From assembly GCA_019419625.1 (NCBI GenBank), contig DXZO01000017.1, positions 1 through 56,341 on the forward strand: a stretch of 56,341 nucleotides of DNA, given 5' to 3'. Source of the DNA: Collinsella sp. (GTDB taxonomy: Bacteria > Actinomycetota > Coriobacteriia > Coriobacteriales > Coriobacteriaceae). The notes beneath the pieces are model-generated. The model was not told the origin of the DNA. It saw only the letters and a program-made list of their open reading frames with translations, and ran no database searches. Both the position numbers and the translations under genes were made by a program. Position 1 is the first letter of the stretch, and every line of letters begins with the position of its first letter. Positions 1 through 9,693 of the stretch are shown here, in pieces.

Positions 1-1173
1 GCCGAAACCCGCCGCACGGCAAACGCCATCGCGCAGCAGCAGACGACCGACGCCGCCGTAGAGCAACAGCGCTACCTGACCATCGCGCGCGAGTTATCGC
101 AGGCCGGCGACCGCATGGACGACCTGCGCCGCGAGACGGCCCAACAGCTCGGTGCCAACCGCGAGGGTATCGAGCACCGCCTGGACAAGGTTCGCGAGAC
201 GGTCGATGCCCAGCTGGGCGCCATCCGCAAGGACAACAACGTGCAGCTCGATCAGATGCGCGCGACGGTGGACGAGAAACTCTCCCGTACGCTCAACGAT
301 CGCCTGTCTGCATCGTTTAAGCAGGTGAGCGACCAGCTCGAGGCCGTGTACAAGGGCCTGGGCGATATGCAGTCCATTGCCACCGGCGTAGGCGACCTCA
401 AGCGCGTGCTGGGCAATGTAAAAGCGCGCGGCATTTTGGGCGAGGTACAGCTGGGTGCGATCCTGGCGGACATCCTTACGCCCGACCAGTATCTGGAAAA
501 CGTCGCCACCAAGCCTGGTGCCTCGGAGCGCGTTGAGTTTGCCGTCAAGCTGCCGGTGGACGAGGGCGATCCCGTACTGCTGCCGATTGACTCCAAATTC
601 CCGGGCGACGCGTACGAGCACCTGCTCGACGCCCAGGAGTCGGGTGACGCTGAGGCCGTCGCCGCAGCGCGCAAGACGCTCGACGCCATGGTGAAGCGCG
701 AGGCAAAGGACATCTGCGAAAAGTACCTGAGCGTGCCCGCGACTACCAACTTTGGCATTCTGTTCGTTCCGTTTGAGGGCCTGTATGCCGAGGTCGTCAG
801 TCGCCCCGGGCTTATCGAGACCCTGGGCCGCGACTATCACGTCAACGTTGCCGGCCCCAGCACCATGGCGGCCATCCTCAACAGCCTGCAGATGAGCTAC
901 CAGACGTTTAGGCTGCAAAAGCGCACCGACGACGTGCTGCGCGTGCTCTCCGCCGTCAAGGCCGAGCTGCCACGCTATCAGGCGGCGCTGCGCCGCGCCC
1001 AACAGCAGATCGAGACCGCAGGAAAGACGGTCGAGGGCATCATCACCACGCGTACCAACGTTATGGAGCGCAAGCTCAAGGATATCGACGCCCTGGAAGA
1101 TGCCGAGGAGGCCGACGCGATCTTAGGGCTCACGTCCGCGGGCCTGCTCGCAGACCAAGAAGACGAGGGCTAG
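1..1173 (+). CDS. rmuC: RmuC family protein (5' truncated)
   Basis: The reading frame is open from base 1, so the N terminus lies outside the window; an internal ATG at 115 is not the real start. RmuC proteins are putative nuclease-fold factors that limit recombination at inverted repeats. The visible N-terminal half (about 130 residues) is charged and helical, consistent with the RmuC coiled coil. The conserved core follows: GILGEVQLGAIL, then LPIDSKFPGDAY, then FGILFVPFEGLYAEV and GPSTMAAILNSLQMSYQTF. The C terminus ends in an acidic tail. A well-conserved family; only the start is missing. Confidence 0.93.
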   Translation, partial: AETRRTANAIAQQQTTDAAVEQQRYLTIARELSQAGDRMDDLRRETAQQLGANREGIEHRLDKVRETVDAQLGAIRKDNNVQLDQMRATVDEKLSRTLNDRLSASFKQVSDQLEAVYKGLGDMQSIATGVGDLKRVLGNVKARGILGEVQLGAILADILTPDQYLENVATKPGASERVEFAVKLPVDEGDPVLLPIDSKFPGDAYEHLLDAQESGDAEAVAAARKTLDAMVKREAKDICEKYLSVPATTNFGILFVPFEGLYAEVVSRPGLIETLGRDYHVNVAGPSTMAAILNSLQMSYQTFRLQKRTDDVLRVLSAVKAELPRYQAALRRAQQQIETAGKTVEGIITTRTNVMERKLKDIDALEDAEEADAILGLTSAGLLADQEDEG

Positions 1174-1279
1174 CTGCAGCGGACGGCGGGGCGCCGGCGC
1201 TTTTCGCATCGTGCTTGCCTGAAGTGCGCTTTAGTGTGCAACAATGGCGTTTCGCCCTATCAGACGCGAAAGGAAGCCC

Positions 1280-3082
1280 ATGTCTCAGAGAAGCACCAGT
1301 CCGCTCAAGCGCTCCACCGTGCGCCGTACGCTGCGGCGTTTTTGGGATGTCACGCGTACGCAGCCGCTGATCGTCTTCCTTTCGGTGTTCTCGTCGGCGG
1401 GCTACATCTTTTTGCTCACGTTTGCCAACACCTACGTGATGGCCCTTATCGTCGACCGCGTTCAGGCCGGCCCCGTGGCGGGCGACCAAGTGTTTGAGGT
1501 CTTTGGCCCTTACATTCTGGCGCTGGTGCTCGTTAACCTAGTGGGCCAAATCCTCTCCAAGCTGCAGGACTACACCGTCTACAAGCTCGAGATTGCGGGC
1601 AACTATCACTTGGCGCGCCTGTGCTTCGACACGCTCTCCAATCAATCCATGACATTCCACACCAGCCGTTTTGGCGGATCGCTTGTGAGCCAAACGAGCC
1701 GTTTTATGAGCGGCTATACGGGGCTGGTGGACGTGACGGTGTATTCGCTCATTCCCACTATCACCTCGGTTGTCTGCACGGTGGCGGCGCTCGCCCCGGT
1801 GGTGCCGACGTTTACCGTGATCTTGGTGGGCATCATGGTCGTCTACATCGCGTTTGTCTGGCTTATGTATAAGCGCATCATGCCGCTTTCGGCCGCGACG
1901 TCCGCCGCGCAGAACAAGCTGTCGGGCGTGCTGTCCGACGCGGTCACGAATATCCTGGCCGTCAAGACCTGTGGGCGCGAGGACTTTGAGCGCGACCTGT
2001 TCGATGCTGCCGACCGCGCCGCGCGCGATGCCGAAACGGTTTCGATGCACGCCATGATGCAGCGCAACTTTACGACCTCGGGCCTTATCGTCATCACCAT
2101 GGCCGTGGTGAGTGTGTTCGTCGCGGGCGGCAACGCGTGGTTTGGCATCTCGGCCGGCGCGCTCGTCATGATCTTTACCTATACGTACAACCTCACCATG
2201 CGTCTGAACTACGTAAGCTCCATGATGCAGCGCATTAACCGCGCACTGGGCGATGCGGCCGAGATGACGCGCGTGCTGGACGAGCCACGTCTGGTAGCAG
2301 ACGACGAGAACGCTCCCGAGCTTAAAGTGACCGAAGGCGCGATTGATTTTGAGCACTTGAGCTTTGCATACCGTGATGCCGCGGCGGGCGAGAGCGTGTT
2401 CGACGACCTGACGCTTCACGTGGCGGCGGGCCAGCGCGTGGGCCTGGTGGGTAAATCGGGCTCGGGTAAGACGACGCTCACCAAGCTGCTGTTGCGCCTG
2501 GACGATGTGCAGGGCGGCCGCGTGCTCGTGGACGGCCAGGATGTCTCGCGCTGCACGCAGCAGAGCCTGCGCCGCCAGGTTGCCTACGTGCCGCAGGAGG
2601 CGCTGCTGTTCCATCGCTCCATTCGCGAGAATATCGCCTACGGCCGCCCCGACGCCACCGACGAGCAGATCCGCGAGGCCGCGCGTCTGGCAAATGCTCT
2701 GGAGTTTATCGACCGTCTGCCCCGTGGCTTTGACACCATGGTGGGCGAGCGCGGCGTCAAGCTTTCGGGCGGCCAACGCCAGCGCGTGGCCATCGCCCGC
2801 GCTATTCTGACCGATGCGCCGATTCTGGTGCTCGACGAGGCGACGTCTGCCCTGGACAGCGAGTCCGAGGCGCTGGTGCAGGAGGCACTCGAGAACCTGA
2901 TGCGCGGCCGCACCTCCATTGTGGTGGCACATCGCCTGTCCACCGTGGCGGCGCTCGACCGCATCGTGGTGCTGGCGGACGGCGAGATTGTCGAAGACGG
3001 TACGCATGCGCAGCTTGTCGAGGCAGGCGGCGAGTATGCGAGCCTGTGGGGCCGCCAGACCGGCGCATTTTTGGAGGCGTAA
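1280..3082 (+). CDS. ABC transporter, fused permease and ATP-binding protein
   Basis: A half-size exporter of 600 aa with an N-terminal six-helix membrane domain (about residues 30-310) and a C-terminal ATPase. The ATPase shows Walker A GKSGSGKTT, signature LSGGQRQR, Walker B ILVLDEAT and the H-loop in VAHRLS, so all catalytic motifs are intact. It should homodimerise or pair with another half transporter and export a lipid, peptide or drug; the substrate cannot be read from sequence. An upstream in-frame ATG at 1244 exists, but the ATG at 1280 has GAAAGGAAG just before it and is preferred. Confidence 0.9.
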   Translation: MSQRSTSPLKRSTVRRTLRRFWDVTRTQPLIVFLSVFSSAGYIFLLTFANTYVMALIVDRVQAGPVAGDQVFEVFGPYILALVLVNLVGQILSKLQDYTVYKLEIAGNYHLARLCFDTLSNQSMTFHTSRFGGSLVSQTSRFMSGYTGLVDVTVYSLIPTITSVVCTVAALAPVVPTFTVILVGIMVVYIAFVWLMYKRIMPLSAATSAAQNKLSGVLSDAVTNILAVKTCGREDFERDLFDAADRAARDAETVSMHAMMQRNFTTSGLIVITMAVVSVFVAGGNAWFGISAGALVMIFTYTYNLTMRLNYVSSMMQRINRALGDAAEMTRVLDEPRLVADDENAPELKVTEGAIDFEHLSFAYRDAAAGESVFDDLTLHVAAGQRVGLVGKSGSGKTTLTKLLLRLDDVQGGRVLVDGQDVSRCTQQSLRRQVAYVPQEALLFHRSIRENIAYGRPDATDEQIREAARLANALEFIDRLPRGFDTMVGERGVKLSGGQRQRVAIARAILTDAPILVLDEATSALDSESEALVQEALENLMRGRTSIVVAHRLSTVAALDRIVVLADGEIVEDGTHAQLVEAGGEYASLWGRQTGAFLEA

Positions 3083-3145
3083 AGACCCCATACGTGGGAC
3101 AATCGTGCCCATAGGTTTGTTACGCCGTTGAAGCGAGGAGTCGTT

Positions 3146-3811
3146 ATGCCACGCGAGACCAATGCCGCCAAACGTGAGCGCGCCGTTGAGGTGTGCGAGC
3201 GCCTCAACCGTCGCTATGGCCCGGTCGAGTGTTTTTTGGATCACGAGAATCCCTTTAGGCTGCTCATCGCGGTGCTGCTTTCGGCACAGACGACCGACGC
3301 GCAGGTCAACAAGGTGACGCCGAAGCTGTTTTCCCAGTGGCCCACGCCCGAGGCCATGGCGGGGGCGAGCGTGGCCGATGTGGCCGATACCATTAAGTCG
3401 CTCGGCTTTTATAAGAGCAAGGCCAAGCATGCCGTGGAGGCCGCGCAGATGATCGTTGCCGATTACGGTGGCGAGGTACCGGCCGACATGAAGGAGCTCG
3501 TCAAGTTGCCGGGTGTGGGACGTAAAACGGCGAACATCGTGCTCAACGTGGGGTTTGGCATTGTCGAGGGCATCGCGGTCGATACGCACGTCAACCGCAT
3601 CGCGCACCGCCTGATGCTGAGCCCCAAGACGCATGCTAAGGAGCCGCTCAAGACCGAGCAAGACCTGCTCAAGATTTTGCCGCACGAGTATTGGGAGTCG
3701 GTCAACCACCAGTGGATCACTTTTGGTCGCGAGATCTGCGACGCTCGCAAACCCAAGTGCGACGAGTGCCCGCTGGCGGATTTGTGCCCCAGCGTGCGCG
3801 TAGCGGGGTAG
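3146..3811 (+). CDS. nth: Endonuclease III (DNA glycosylase/AP lyase)
   Basis: Base-excision repair enzyme removing oxidised pyrimidines and cutting the abasic site. At 221 aa it is the usual family length. The helix-hairpin-helix LPGVGRKTANIVL carries the catalytic Lys, and the catalytic Asp is in VDTHVNR. The C terminus has the [4Fe-4S] cysteine pattern C-X6-C-X2-C-X5-C (CDARKPKCDECPLADLC). The ATG at 3146 follows GCGAGGAG; a TTG 18 bases upstream is in frame but lacks a site. It lies 63 bp after the ABC gene and shares its strand with mfd. Confidence 0.95.
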   Translation: MPRETNAAKRERAVEVCERLNRRYGPVECFLDHENPFRLLIAVLLSAQTTDAQVNKVTPKLFSQWPTPEAMAGASVADVADTIKSLGFYKSKAKHAVEAAQMIVADYGGEVPADMKELVKLPGVGRKTANIVLNVGFGIVEGIAVDTHVNRIAHRLMLSPKTHAKEPLKTEQDLLKILPHEYWESVNHQWITFGREICDARKPKCDECPLADLCPSVRVAG

Positions 3812-3915
3812 GGCGGAACGCATCTTCGTCTGGCGTTTTTTGCGGGGCTGGGTTTGCCCTTGAGCCGGAGCTCTCTCCATGCGCTACCATGACAGGCAAT
3901 GTATTTGACGTACGA

Positions 3916-3944
3916 CCCGCCGAGCTTGCCTCGGCGGGCTTTTG
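3916..3944 (+). terminator. Hairpin terminator or leader attenuator before mfd
   Basis: CCCGCCGAG (3916-3924) pairs with CTCGGCGGG (3930-3938) and is followed by CTTTT. It ends about 25 bp before the mfd start, so it could end nth transcription or sit in the mfd leader. Confidence 0.5.
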
Positions 3945-3968
3945 GCGTTGCAATGCCGGAGGAACAGC

Positions 3969-6900
3969 ATGCTCATTCACCGTATAGCCGCGCAGCTCTA
4001 CACTGCCGAGGCGCTGCAGACCGTCGAGGCCGGACTCGATGCCGGCGAGGACGTGACGCTGGCCGTGTCGCAGTCGGGCCGAACGCTTATGGCGGCCGCC
4101 CAGTTTGCGCGCCGTCCGCGCCCCACGGTCTACATTGTGAGCGGCGAGGACGCGGCCGATCGCGCCGCGCGTAGCCTTGCCGCCTACGTGGGCCTAGCGC
4201 ACGTGTGCCGTTTTCCCGAGCGCAAGGACTATCCGTGGCGCGAACAGGCGCCCGACGACGCCGTGGTGGCGCAGCGCTGCGAGGCTCTGGGGCGCATCGT
4301 GCGCGGGGATAACTGCATCATGGTCGCCTCGGCCCGTGCGTTGCTGCGCTGTGTGCCGCCGGTCGAGAGCCGCTACTGGGAGTCCACCACTTTTGCGGTG
4401 GGCGAGGAGATTCCTTTTGACGAGGTGCCGCATCGCCTGGTGGGCATGGGCTACACCAATGCCGGCGCCGCCGACGCGCCCGGCTTGTTCCGCGTGCACG
4501 GCGACACCGTCGAGGTGTTCCCCGCACAGGAAAAGGCACCCGTGCGCATCGAGTTTTTTGGCGACGAGATCGACCGCATCCGCCGCATGGTGAGCTCCAC
4601 GGGGCAGACCATCGGCAACGAGGACAGTATCGAGATCTTCCCGTGCCGCGAGTTGGCGCTTACCGACGAGGCCGTCCACAACATGCATGTGGCGCTCTAT
4701 CGCGCCAGCCAGGACGATAGCAAGCTGGCAGCGCTGCTCGAGATGGTGGATGCGCGTATCGTCACGCCCGAGTTCGACCGCTTTTTGCCGGTGATGTACG
4801 GCCAGACCGTGAGCCCGTTGGCACACGTGAGCGGCAAGGCGCTCGTGGTTTTGTCCGAGCCGCGCTCGCTGTTCGACGACTGCCTGCGTGCCTACGAGGA
4901 TATCGAGGCCCGTGCCGGCGAGGCGGGGATTGACCGCTTGGACGGCTTGTACGTGCGCGCCCAACAGCTCGATTTTGGTGCCCAGCAGCGCCTGAACTAT
5001 GTGAGCCTGATTCGCGCCGGCGGCGCGGTGACGGCGGAGCTCAAGATTGAGCAGCCGGCCATCGCGGGCTCGGACAATCGCTTTATGACGCGCATTCAGG
5101 AAGTCGTGGGCAAGCGCTATGCTTGCGTGTTTGCCATTCCCGACCGCGGTGCGCGCGAGTCGATGGAGCTCACCTTTGGCGACGAGGGCATTACCTTTGA
5201 GGAGTCGCTGACGGCAGCGCCCGAAAACGCCGGCGTCATTGGCGAGCGCGTACGCGTGGCGGCGGCAGATTCTGCCGATCGTGCTGCCCGCCAGGATGCT
5301 CATGCCTCGATTCGCGAGCGCAAGGCCGACGCGCTTAACGCCCGCTCGCTCGAGGCGGGTGCCGCCCAGGCTGCCGCCGGCGCCGCCGTGCCCACCATCT
5401 CGCGCGGACGCGTGACCTTTGTGGACGCTGCCTTGCCGCAGGGCGTGGTGGTGCCCGATGCCAACCTGGCCGTGTTCTCGATCGCCGACCTCAACGCCCG
5501 CATGGACGCCAACCGCGCGCGCAGCCGCCGCAAGGTGGACATTACGCAGATCACGTTCCCGTTTAAGCCGGGCGACTACGTGGTGCACGCTACCCACGGC
5601 ATCGCACTCTTTAGCGAGATCGCGCGCCAGGAGGTGGGCGGCAAGGAGCGCGACTACTTTTTGCTGGAATATGCCGACGGCGACAAGCTCTACGTGCCGC
5701 TTGAGCAGGTCGACCGCATCACACGCTATGTTGGCCCCGACGGCGACAAGCCGCGCCTGACCAGGCTCAATACCGCCGACTGGACGCGTGCCACCAACAA
5801 GGCACGCAAGAACGCCAAAAAGCTGGCGTTTGACTTGGTCGACCTGTATACGCGCCGCTCGTCGATTACCGGTATCGCCTGTCCGCCCGACACACCCGAG
5901 CAGATCGAGATGGAGGAGAGCTTCCCCTACGACGAGACGCGCGACCAGCTGGAGGCCATCGCCGACATTAAGGCCGACATGGAGGCGCCCAAGCCCATGG
6001 ACCGCCTGCTGTGCGGCGACGTGGGCTTTGGCAAGACCGAGGTCGCCCTGCGCGCGGCGTTTAAGTGCGTGGACTCCGGTCGCCAGGTCATGGTGCTCTG
6101 CCCCACGACCATTCTGGCCCAGCAGCACTACGAGACGTTCTTTGAGCGTTTTGCCCCGTTTGGCCTCGAGGTCGAGGTACTTAGCCGCTTCCGCACGCCG
6201 GCGCAGCAAAAGCGCGCGCTCAAGGCGTTCGCCGAGGGCACGATAGATGTGCTCATCGGCACGCACCGCCTGCTTTCGGCCGATGTGAACCCCAAGAACC
6301 TGGGCCTGGTGATTATCGACGAGGAACAGCGCTTTGGCGTGCAGCACAAGGAGCAGCTCAAGAACCTGCGTGAGCAGATCGACGTGCTCACGCTTTCGGC
6401 AACGCCGATTCCGCGAACCATGCAGATGGCCACGAGCGGCGTGCGCGATATGAGCCTGATCACCACGCCGCCGACCGGGCGTCGTCCCGTGATCGTGCAC
6501 GTGGGGGAGTACGACCCTGACGTGGTAAGTGCGGCGATTCGCCTGGAGGTGGGCCGCGGCGGTCAGGTGTACTACGTGTCCAACCGCGTCAAGACCATCG
6601 ACGACGCCGTGGCGCGCGTGCACGAGGCCGCGCCCGAGGCGCGCGTGGGCGTGGCGCACGGCAAGATGAGCCCGTGCGAGGTCGAGGACGTGATGATCGA
6701 GTTCGCGACCAAAAAGATCGACGTGCTCATCGCCACGACCATCGTGGAGAGCGGCATCGACAACGCGACCGCCAACACGCTCATCATCGAGGATTCGCAG
6801 CGTCTGGGTTTGGCACAGCTCTACCAGCTCAAGGGCCGCGTGGGCCGCTCGGCCACGCAGGCCTACGCGTACTTTATGTTCCCGGGCGAGCTGCCACTCA

Positions 6901-7601
6901 CCGAGGAGGCGACGGCGCGTCTGACTGCGCTTTCCGAGTTCCAGGACCTGGGCAGCGGCATGCGCATCGCCATGCGCGACCTGGAGATTCGCGGCGCCGG
7001 CTCGCTTATGGGCGCCGAGCAGCACGGCAACCTGTCGAGCGTGGGCTTCGACCTGTTTACGCAGATGCTGGGCCAGGCGGTGGCCGAGGCGCGCGGCGAT
7101 GACGACGCCGGCGTGGAGGCGGCGAGCGTGGGCATCAACCTGTCGGCCGATTACTTCTTGTCCGAGGAATACCTGCCGGCGGTGGATCAGCGCGTGCTCG
7201 TGTACCGTAAGCTCGCAGCGGCCGAGGACCTGGAGAGCATCGACGAGGTGCAGGAAGAGACCGAGGCCGCGCATGGCGAGCTGCCGTTGGCGGGACTCAA
7301 CCTGTTCAATCGCGCACGAATCCGCATTCGCGGCGAGCGCCTGGGGCTCGAGAGCGTCACGCTCAGCGGCGGTCGCATCACGTTTTTGGGCGTCGACGTG
7401 CCCAAGAAGGTGGCCTTTGAGCTTAAGACCCGCTATGGCGCGGTGAACTTCCCCAAGAGCCGCAAGCTGTCGGTGCCCTACAAGGCGGGCGCCGGCGCGG
7501 GCAGCGGCCTGGGTCGTGGCCTCGACGCCAACGACGGCACCGGCCCCGTGGCCGCGGCGCTCATGCTGCTGCAACAGTTGGGTGCTAGTGATGATGACTA
7601 A
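3969..7601 (+). CDS. mfd: Transcription-repair coupling factor
   Basis: A superfamily 2 translocase of 1210 aa that removes RNA polymerase stalled at DNA lesions and recruits UvrA. Domains in order: UvrB-homology N terminus (about 1-330), RNA polymerase-interacting CarD-like domain around 530-600 (KPGDYVVHATHGIALF), helicase core with LLCGDVGFGKTEVA (Walker A) and IIDEEQRFGV (motif II), the TRG region with QLYQLKGRVGRS, and the C-terminal UvrA-binding inhibitory domain. The ATG at 3969 follows GGAGGA and is preferred over an in-frame TTG at 3942. Ala/Arg-rich inserts around 420-480 look lineage-specific. Confidence 0.96.
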   Translation: MLIHRIAAQLYTAEALQTVEAGLDAGEDVTLAVSQSGRTLMAAAQFARRPRPTVYIVSGEDAADRAARSLAAYVGLAHVCRFPERKDYPWREQAPDDAVVAQRCEALGRIVRGDNCIMVASARALLRCVPPVESRYWESTTFAVGEEIPFDEVPHRLVGMGYTNAGAADAPGLFRVHGDTVEVFPAQEKAPVRIEFFGDEIDRIRRMVSSTGQTIGNEDSIEIFPCRELALTDEAVHNMHVALYRASQDDSKLAALLEMVDARIVTPEFDRFLPVMYGQTVSPLAHVSGKALVVLSEPRSLFDDCLRAYEDIEARAGEAGIDRLDGLYVRAQQLDFGAQQRLNYVSLIRAGGAVTAELKIEQPAIAGSDNRFMTRIQEVVGKRYACVFAIPDRGARESMELTFGDEGITFEESLTAAPENAGVIGERVRVAAADSADRAARQDAHASIRERKADALNARSLEAGAAQAAAGAAVPTISRGRVTFVDAALPQGVVVPDANLAVFSIADLNARMDANRARSRRKVDITQITFPFKPGDYVVHATHGIALFSEIARQEVGGKERDYFLLEYADGDKLYVPLEQVDRITRYVGPDGDKPRLTRLNTADWTRATNKARKNAKKLAFDLVDLYTRRSSITGIACPPDTPEQIEMEESFPYDETRDQLEAIADIKADMEAPKPMDRLLCGDVGFGKTEVALRAAFKCVDSGRQVMVLCPTTILAQQHYETFFERFAPFGLEVEVLSRFRTPAQQKRALKAFAEGTIDVLIGTHRLLSADVNPKNLGLVIIDEEQRFGVQHKEQLKNLREQIDVLTLSATPIPRTMQMATSGVRDMSLITTPPTGRRPVIVHVGEYDPDVVSAAIRLEVGRGGQVYYVSNRVKTIDDAVARVHEAAPEARVGVAHGKMSPCEVEDVMIEFATKKIDVLIATTIVESGIDNATANTLIIEDSQRLGLAQLYQLKGRVGRSATQAYAYFMFPGELPLTEEATARLTALSEFQDLGSGMRIAMRDLEIRGAGSLMGAEQHGNLSSVGFDLFTQMLGQAVAEARGDDDAGVEAASVGINLSADYFLSEEYLPAVDQRVLVYRKLAAAEDLESIDEVQEETEAAHGELPLAGLNLFNRARIRIRGERLGLESVTLSGGRITFLGVDVPKKVAFELKTRYGAVNFPKSRKLSVPYKAGAGAGSGLGRGLDANDGTGPVAAALMLLQQLGASDDD

Positions 7602-7612
7602 CAAGTAGGGGG

Positions 7613-7646
7613 CGTGGCGGGACGAAGTCATTTTTGTCCCGCCACG
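7613..7646 (+). terminator. Hairpin after mfd
   Basis: CGTGGCGGGAC (7613-7623) and GTCCCGCCACG (7636-7646) form a perfect 11-bp stem. The T-run sits in the loop rather than after the stem, so it is a strong hairpin but an atypical terminator. Confidence 0.5.
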
Positions 7647-7681
7647 TTGCGGTTTGATTCCAGTCCCATCGAAAGGAAAGC

Positions 7682-8545
7682 ATGTTCGGATACATCTATA
7701 AGAAAGATGTCGCCATGATCGCGGTTGTCCTGTGCCTTTGTCTGGGCGTAGGCAGTTTCTTCGATTATCAGATCTCGAGCGCGCTGTTCAACATCGGCAG
7801 CATGTACGGCCGCTTTATCGAGGCCGCCGGCGAGCTTCCGTTCGAGCTGACGGCAAGCGTCGCGGGCGTTATGCTCGTGCGCGCGGCGCGTCCCGACTCT
7901 AGGGGGAGCAAATGGCTCGCCGTGCTCGGCATCCTCGTCAACGTTGGCCTGGCCGGCTACGAGATCGTCTCGTCCCTGAAGGTTGGCGGCAAACTCATCG
8001 CTGTTCAGTTGGTGCTGACGTTTGTGCTGGTTATCGCCGCCAACCTTATCGTCTATCGCTTCACGCGCACGACCGAGTCCGACGAGCTCACGCGCTGGGC
8101 GTTGATGGTACTTGCCGTGTGGGTTGCTCAGGCCATTATCCTCAACGTGATCGTCAAGCCGCTGTGGTCGCGCCCGCGCATGCGCGTGATCGAGGTCACG
8201 CCGGGGCTCAATTTTCAGCCGTGGTGGGTGATCGGCAACCCCGACAAGTGGGCCTTTATTGCCGCCGGCGTGATCAAGGACGGCTTCAAGTCGTTTGCGA
8301 GCGGACACACGGCGCACGCGGCAATCGGTCTTATGCTCGCCGGGCTTCCCGCGGCGGCCTTTAAGGAAAAACCGTCGCGCCGCCGCATGGCCTTTTGGAC
8401 GGCGGCTGCGGTCGCGGCGCTCGTCGCCTTTGGCCGTATCGTGATCGGAGCGCATTTTTTGAGTGACGTGAGCTGCGGCTTTGCCCTGGTGCTGGCGCTT
8501 GAGTGCCTTGCCGCGCGCATTGCCTATCCTCACGGCGTACAATAG
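7682..8545 (+). CDS. PAP2-family membrane phosphatase
   Basis: Predicted integral membrane acid phosphatase of 287 aa. The three signature motifs are present: KPLWSRPR (motif 1), FASGH (motif 2 with the catalytic His) and RIVIGAHFLSD (motif 3, RX5HX3D). Several hydrophobic segments lie before and between them. Likely substrates are lipid phosphates such as phosphatidic acid or undecaprenyl pyrophosphate, but sequence does not separate these. The ATG follows GAAAGGAAAGC. It stands alone between the mfd hairpin and the aldolase-like gene. Confidence 0.85.
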   Translation: MFGYIYKKDVAMIAVVLCLCLGVGSFFDYQISSALFNIGSMYGRFIEAAGELPFELTASVAGVMLVRAARPDSRGSKWLAVLGILVNVGLAGYEIVSSLKVGGKLIAVQLVLTFVLVIAANLIVYRFTRTTESDELTRWALMVLAVWVAQAIILNVIVKPLWSRPRMRVIEVTPGLNFQPWWVIGNPDKWAFIAAGVIKDGFKSFASGHTAHAAIGLMLAGLPAAAFKEKPSRRRMAFWTAAAVAALVAFGRIVIGAHFLSDVSCGFALVLALECLAARIAYPHGVQ

Positions 8546-8590
8546 CCCCGTTTGAATCATCTGACTGATACCCGGTAAGAGAGGATTGCC

Positions 8591-9616
8591 ATGCTCGCGT
8601 TTAACAACGATTATTCCCACGGCGCACATCCGGCAGTGCTGCAGGCGCTCGTCGACACCAACATGGAGCCGCAGCCCGGCTACGGTACCGATGCACACAC
8701 CGAGCGTGCCAAGCAGCTTATCCGCGAGGCCTGTCAGGCCCCCGATGCCGACGTGTTTTTTCTGGTGGGCGGCACGCAGGCCAACGCGACGGTGATTGAC
8801 ATGCTGCTCGCGCCCTACGAGGGCGTTGTTGCTGCCGAGACTGGCCACGTCGCCTGTCACGAGGCAGGCGCTATCGAGTTTGGCGGCCACAAGGTGCTCA
8901 CCATCCCCGGCTACGAGGGCAAGATGCACGCCGAGGACCTCGAGAACTATATCCAGGTGTTCTACGAAAACGAGAGCTACGAGCACACGGTGTTCCCGGG
9001 CGCTGTGTACGTGAGCCTATCGACCGAGTACGGCACGCTGTACTCCAAGGCCGAGCTCGCGGCGATTCATGCGGTGTGCCAGAAGCGTGAGATTCCGCTG
9101 TTTGTGGACGGCGCTCGCCTGGCCTATGCGCTGGCGGCCGATGAGTGCGACATTACCCTGCCCGAGCTGGCGCAGCTGTGTGACGTGTTCTACATTGGCG
9201 GCACCAAGTGCGGCGCGCTTTGCGGCGAGGCCGTGGTGTTTTGCGGCATGCGCGCCCCGGCGCATCCCATTCCGCGCATTAAACAGCATGGTGCGTTGCT
9301 GGCCAAGGGCCGCCTGACGGGCGTGCAGTTTGAGGCGCTCTTTACCGATGGCCTGTATTTTGTGATTGGTCGCCAGGCGATTGAGACCGCTCAGGCGCTG
9401 CGTCGCGTGCTGCACGAGCGCGGCTACCAGTTCTTCTTGGAGACGCCGACCAACCAGCAGTTCGTGATTCTGCCCAACGAGGACATGGCTCGCATTCGCG
9501 AGCATGCCTCGATCGAGTACTGGGAAAAGTACGACGAGACCCACACGGTAGTGCGTTTTTGCACCAGCTGGGCTACGACGCAGGAGGATATCGACGCGTT
9601 GGCGGCTGTCCTGTAG
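8591..9616 (+). CDS. Threonine aldolase-like PLP enzyme
   Basis: Fold-type I PLP-dependent enzyme of 341 aa in the beta-eliminating lyase/low-specificity L-threonine aldolase family, normally splitting L-threonine or allo-threonine to glycine and acetaldehyde. The N terminus FNNDYSHGAHPAVL and GYGTDAHTERAKQLI match the family. The DGARL motif (VDGARLAYAL) and the PLP-lysine segment YIGGTKCGALCGEAVVF are intact. It starts at an ATG after AGAGGATTGCC. Other beta-eliminating lyases share this fold, so the substrate is inferred. Confidence 0.85.
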   Translation: MLAFNNDYSHGAHPAVLQALVDTNMEPQPGYGTDAHTERAKQLIREACQAPDADVFFLVGGTQANATVIDMLLAPYEGVVAAETGHVACHEAGAIEFGGHKVLTIPGYEGKMHAEDLENYIQVFYENESYEHTVFPGAVYVSLSTEYGTLYSKAELAAIHAVCQKREIPLFVDGARLAYALAADECDITLPELAQLCDVFYIGGTKCGALCGEAVVFCGMRAPAHPIPRIKQHGALLAKGRLTGVQFEALFTDGLYFVIGRQAIETAQALRRVLHERGYQFFLETPTNQQFVILPNEDMARIREHASIEYWEKYDETHTVVRFCTSWATTQEDIDALAAVL

Positions 9617-9632
9617 CCTGATGTAATGACGA

Positions 9633-9672
9633 GGGGCCGCCTTGCGCTGGTTTTGGCGCAGGGTGGCCTTTG
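9633..9672 (+). terminator. Imperfect terminator after the aldolase gene
   Basis: GGGGCCGCCTTGCGC and GCGCAGGGTGGCCTTT form a stem with mismatches and a T-rich end, just before the GNAT ribosome binding site. Confidence 0.45.
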
Positions 9673-9693
9673 CTTTTGGGGGAGAAGGGTTGT

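Noticed and set aside
4194..7631. Very long open frame antisense to mfd
   Set aside because: It mirrors a known gene exactly, has no recognisable domains and is rich in His/Arg/Ala/Leu, as expected of antisense frames in GC-rich DNA. Similar cases: minus 1538-3880, plus 31303-33051, minus 49526-52009, minus 42309-43595.
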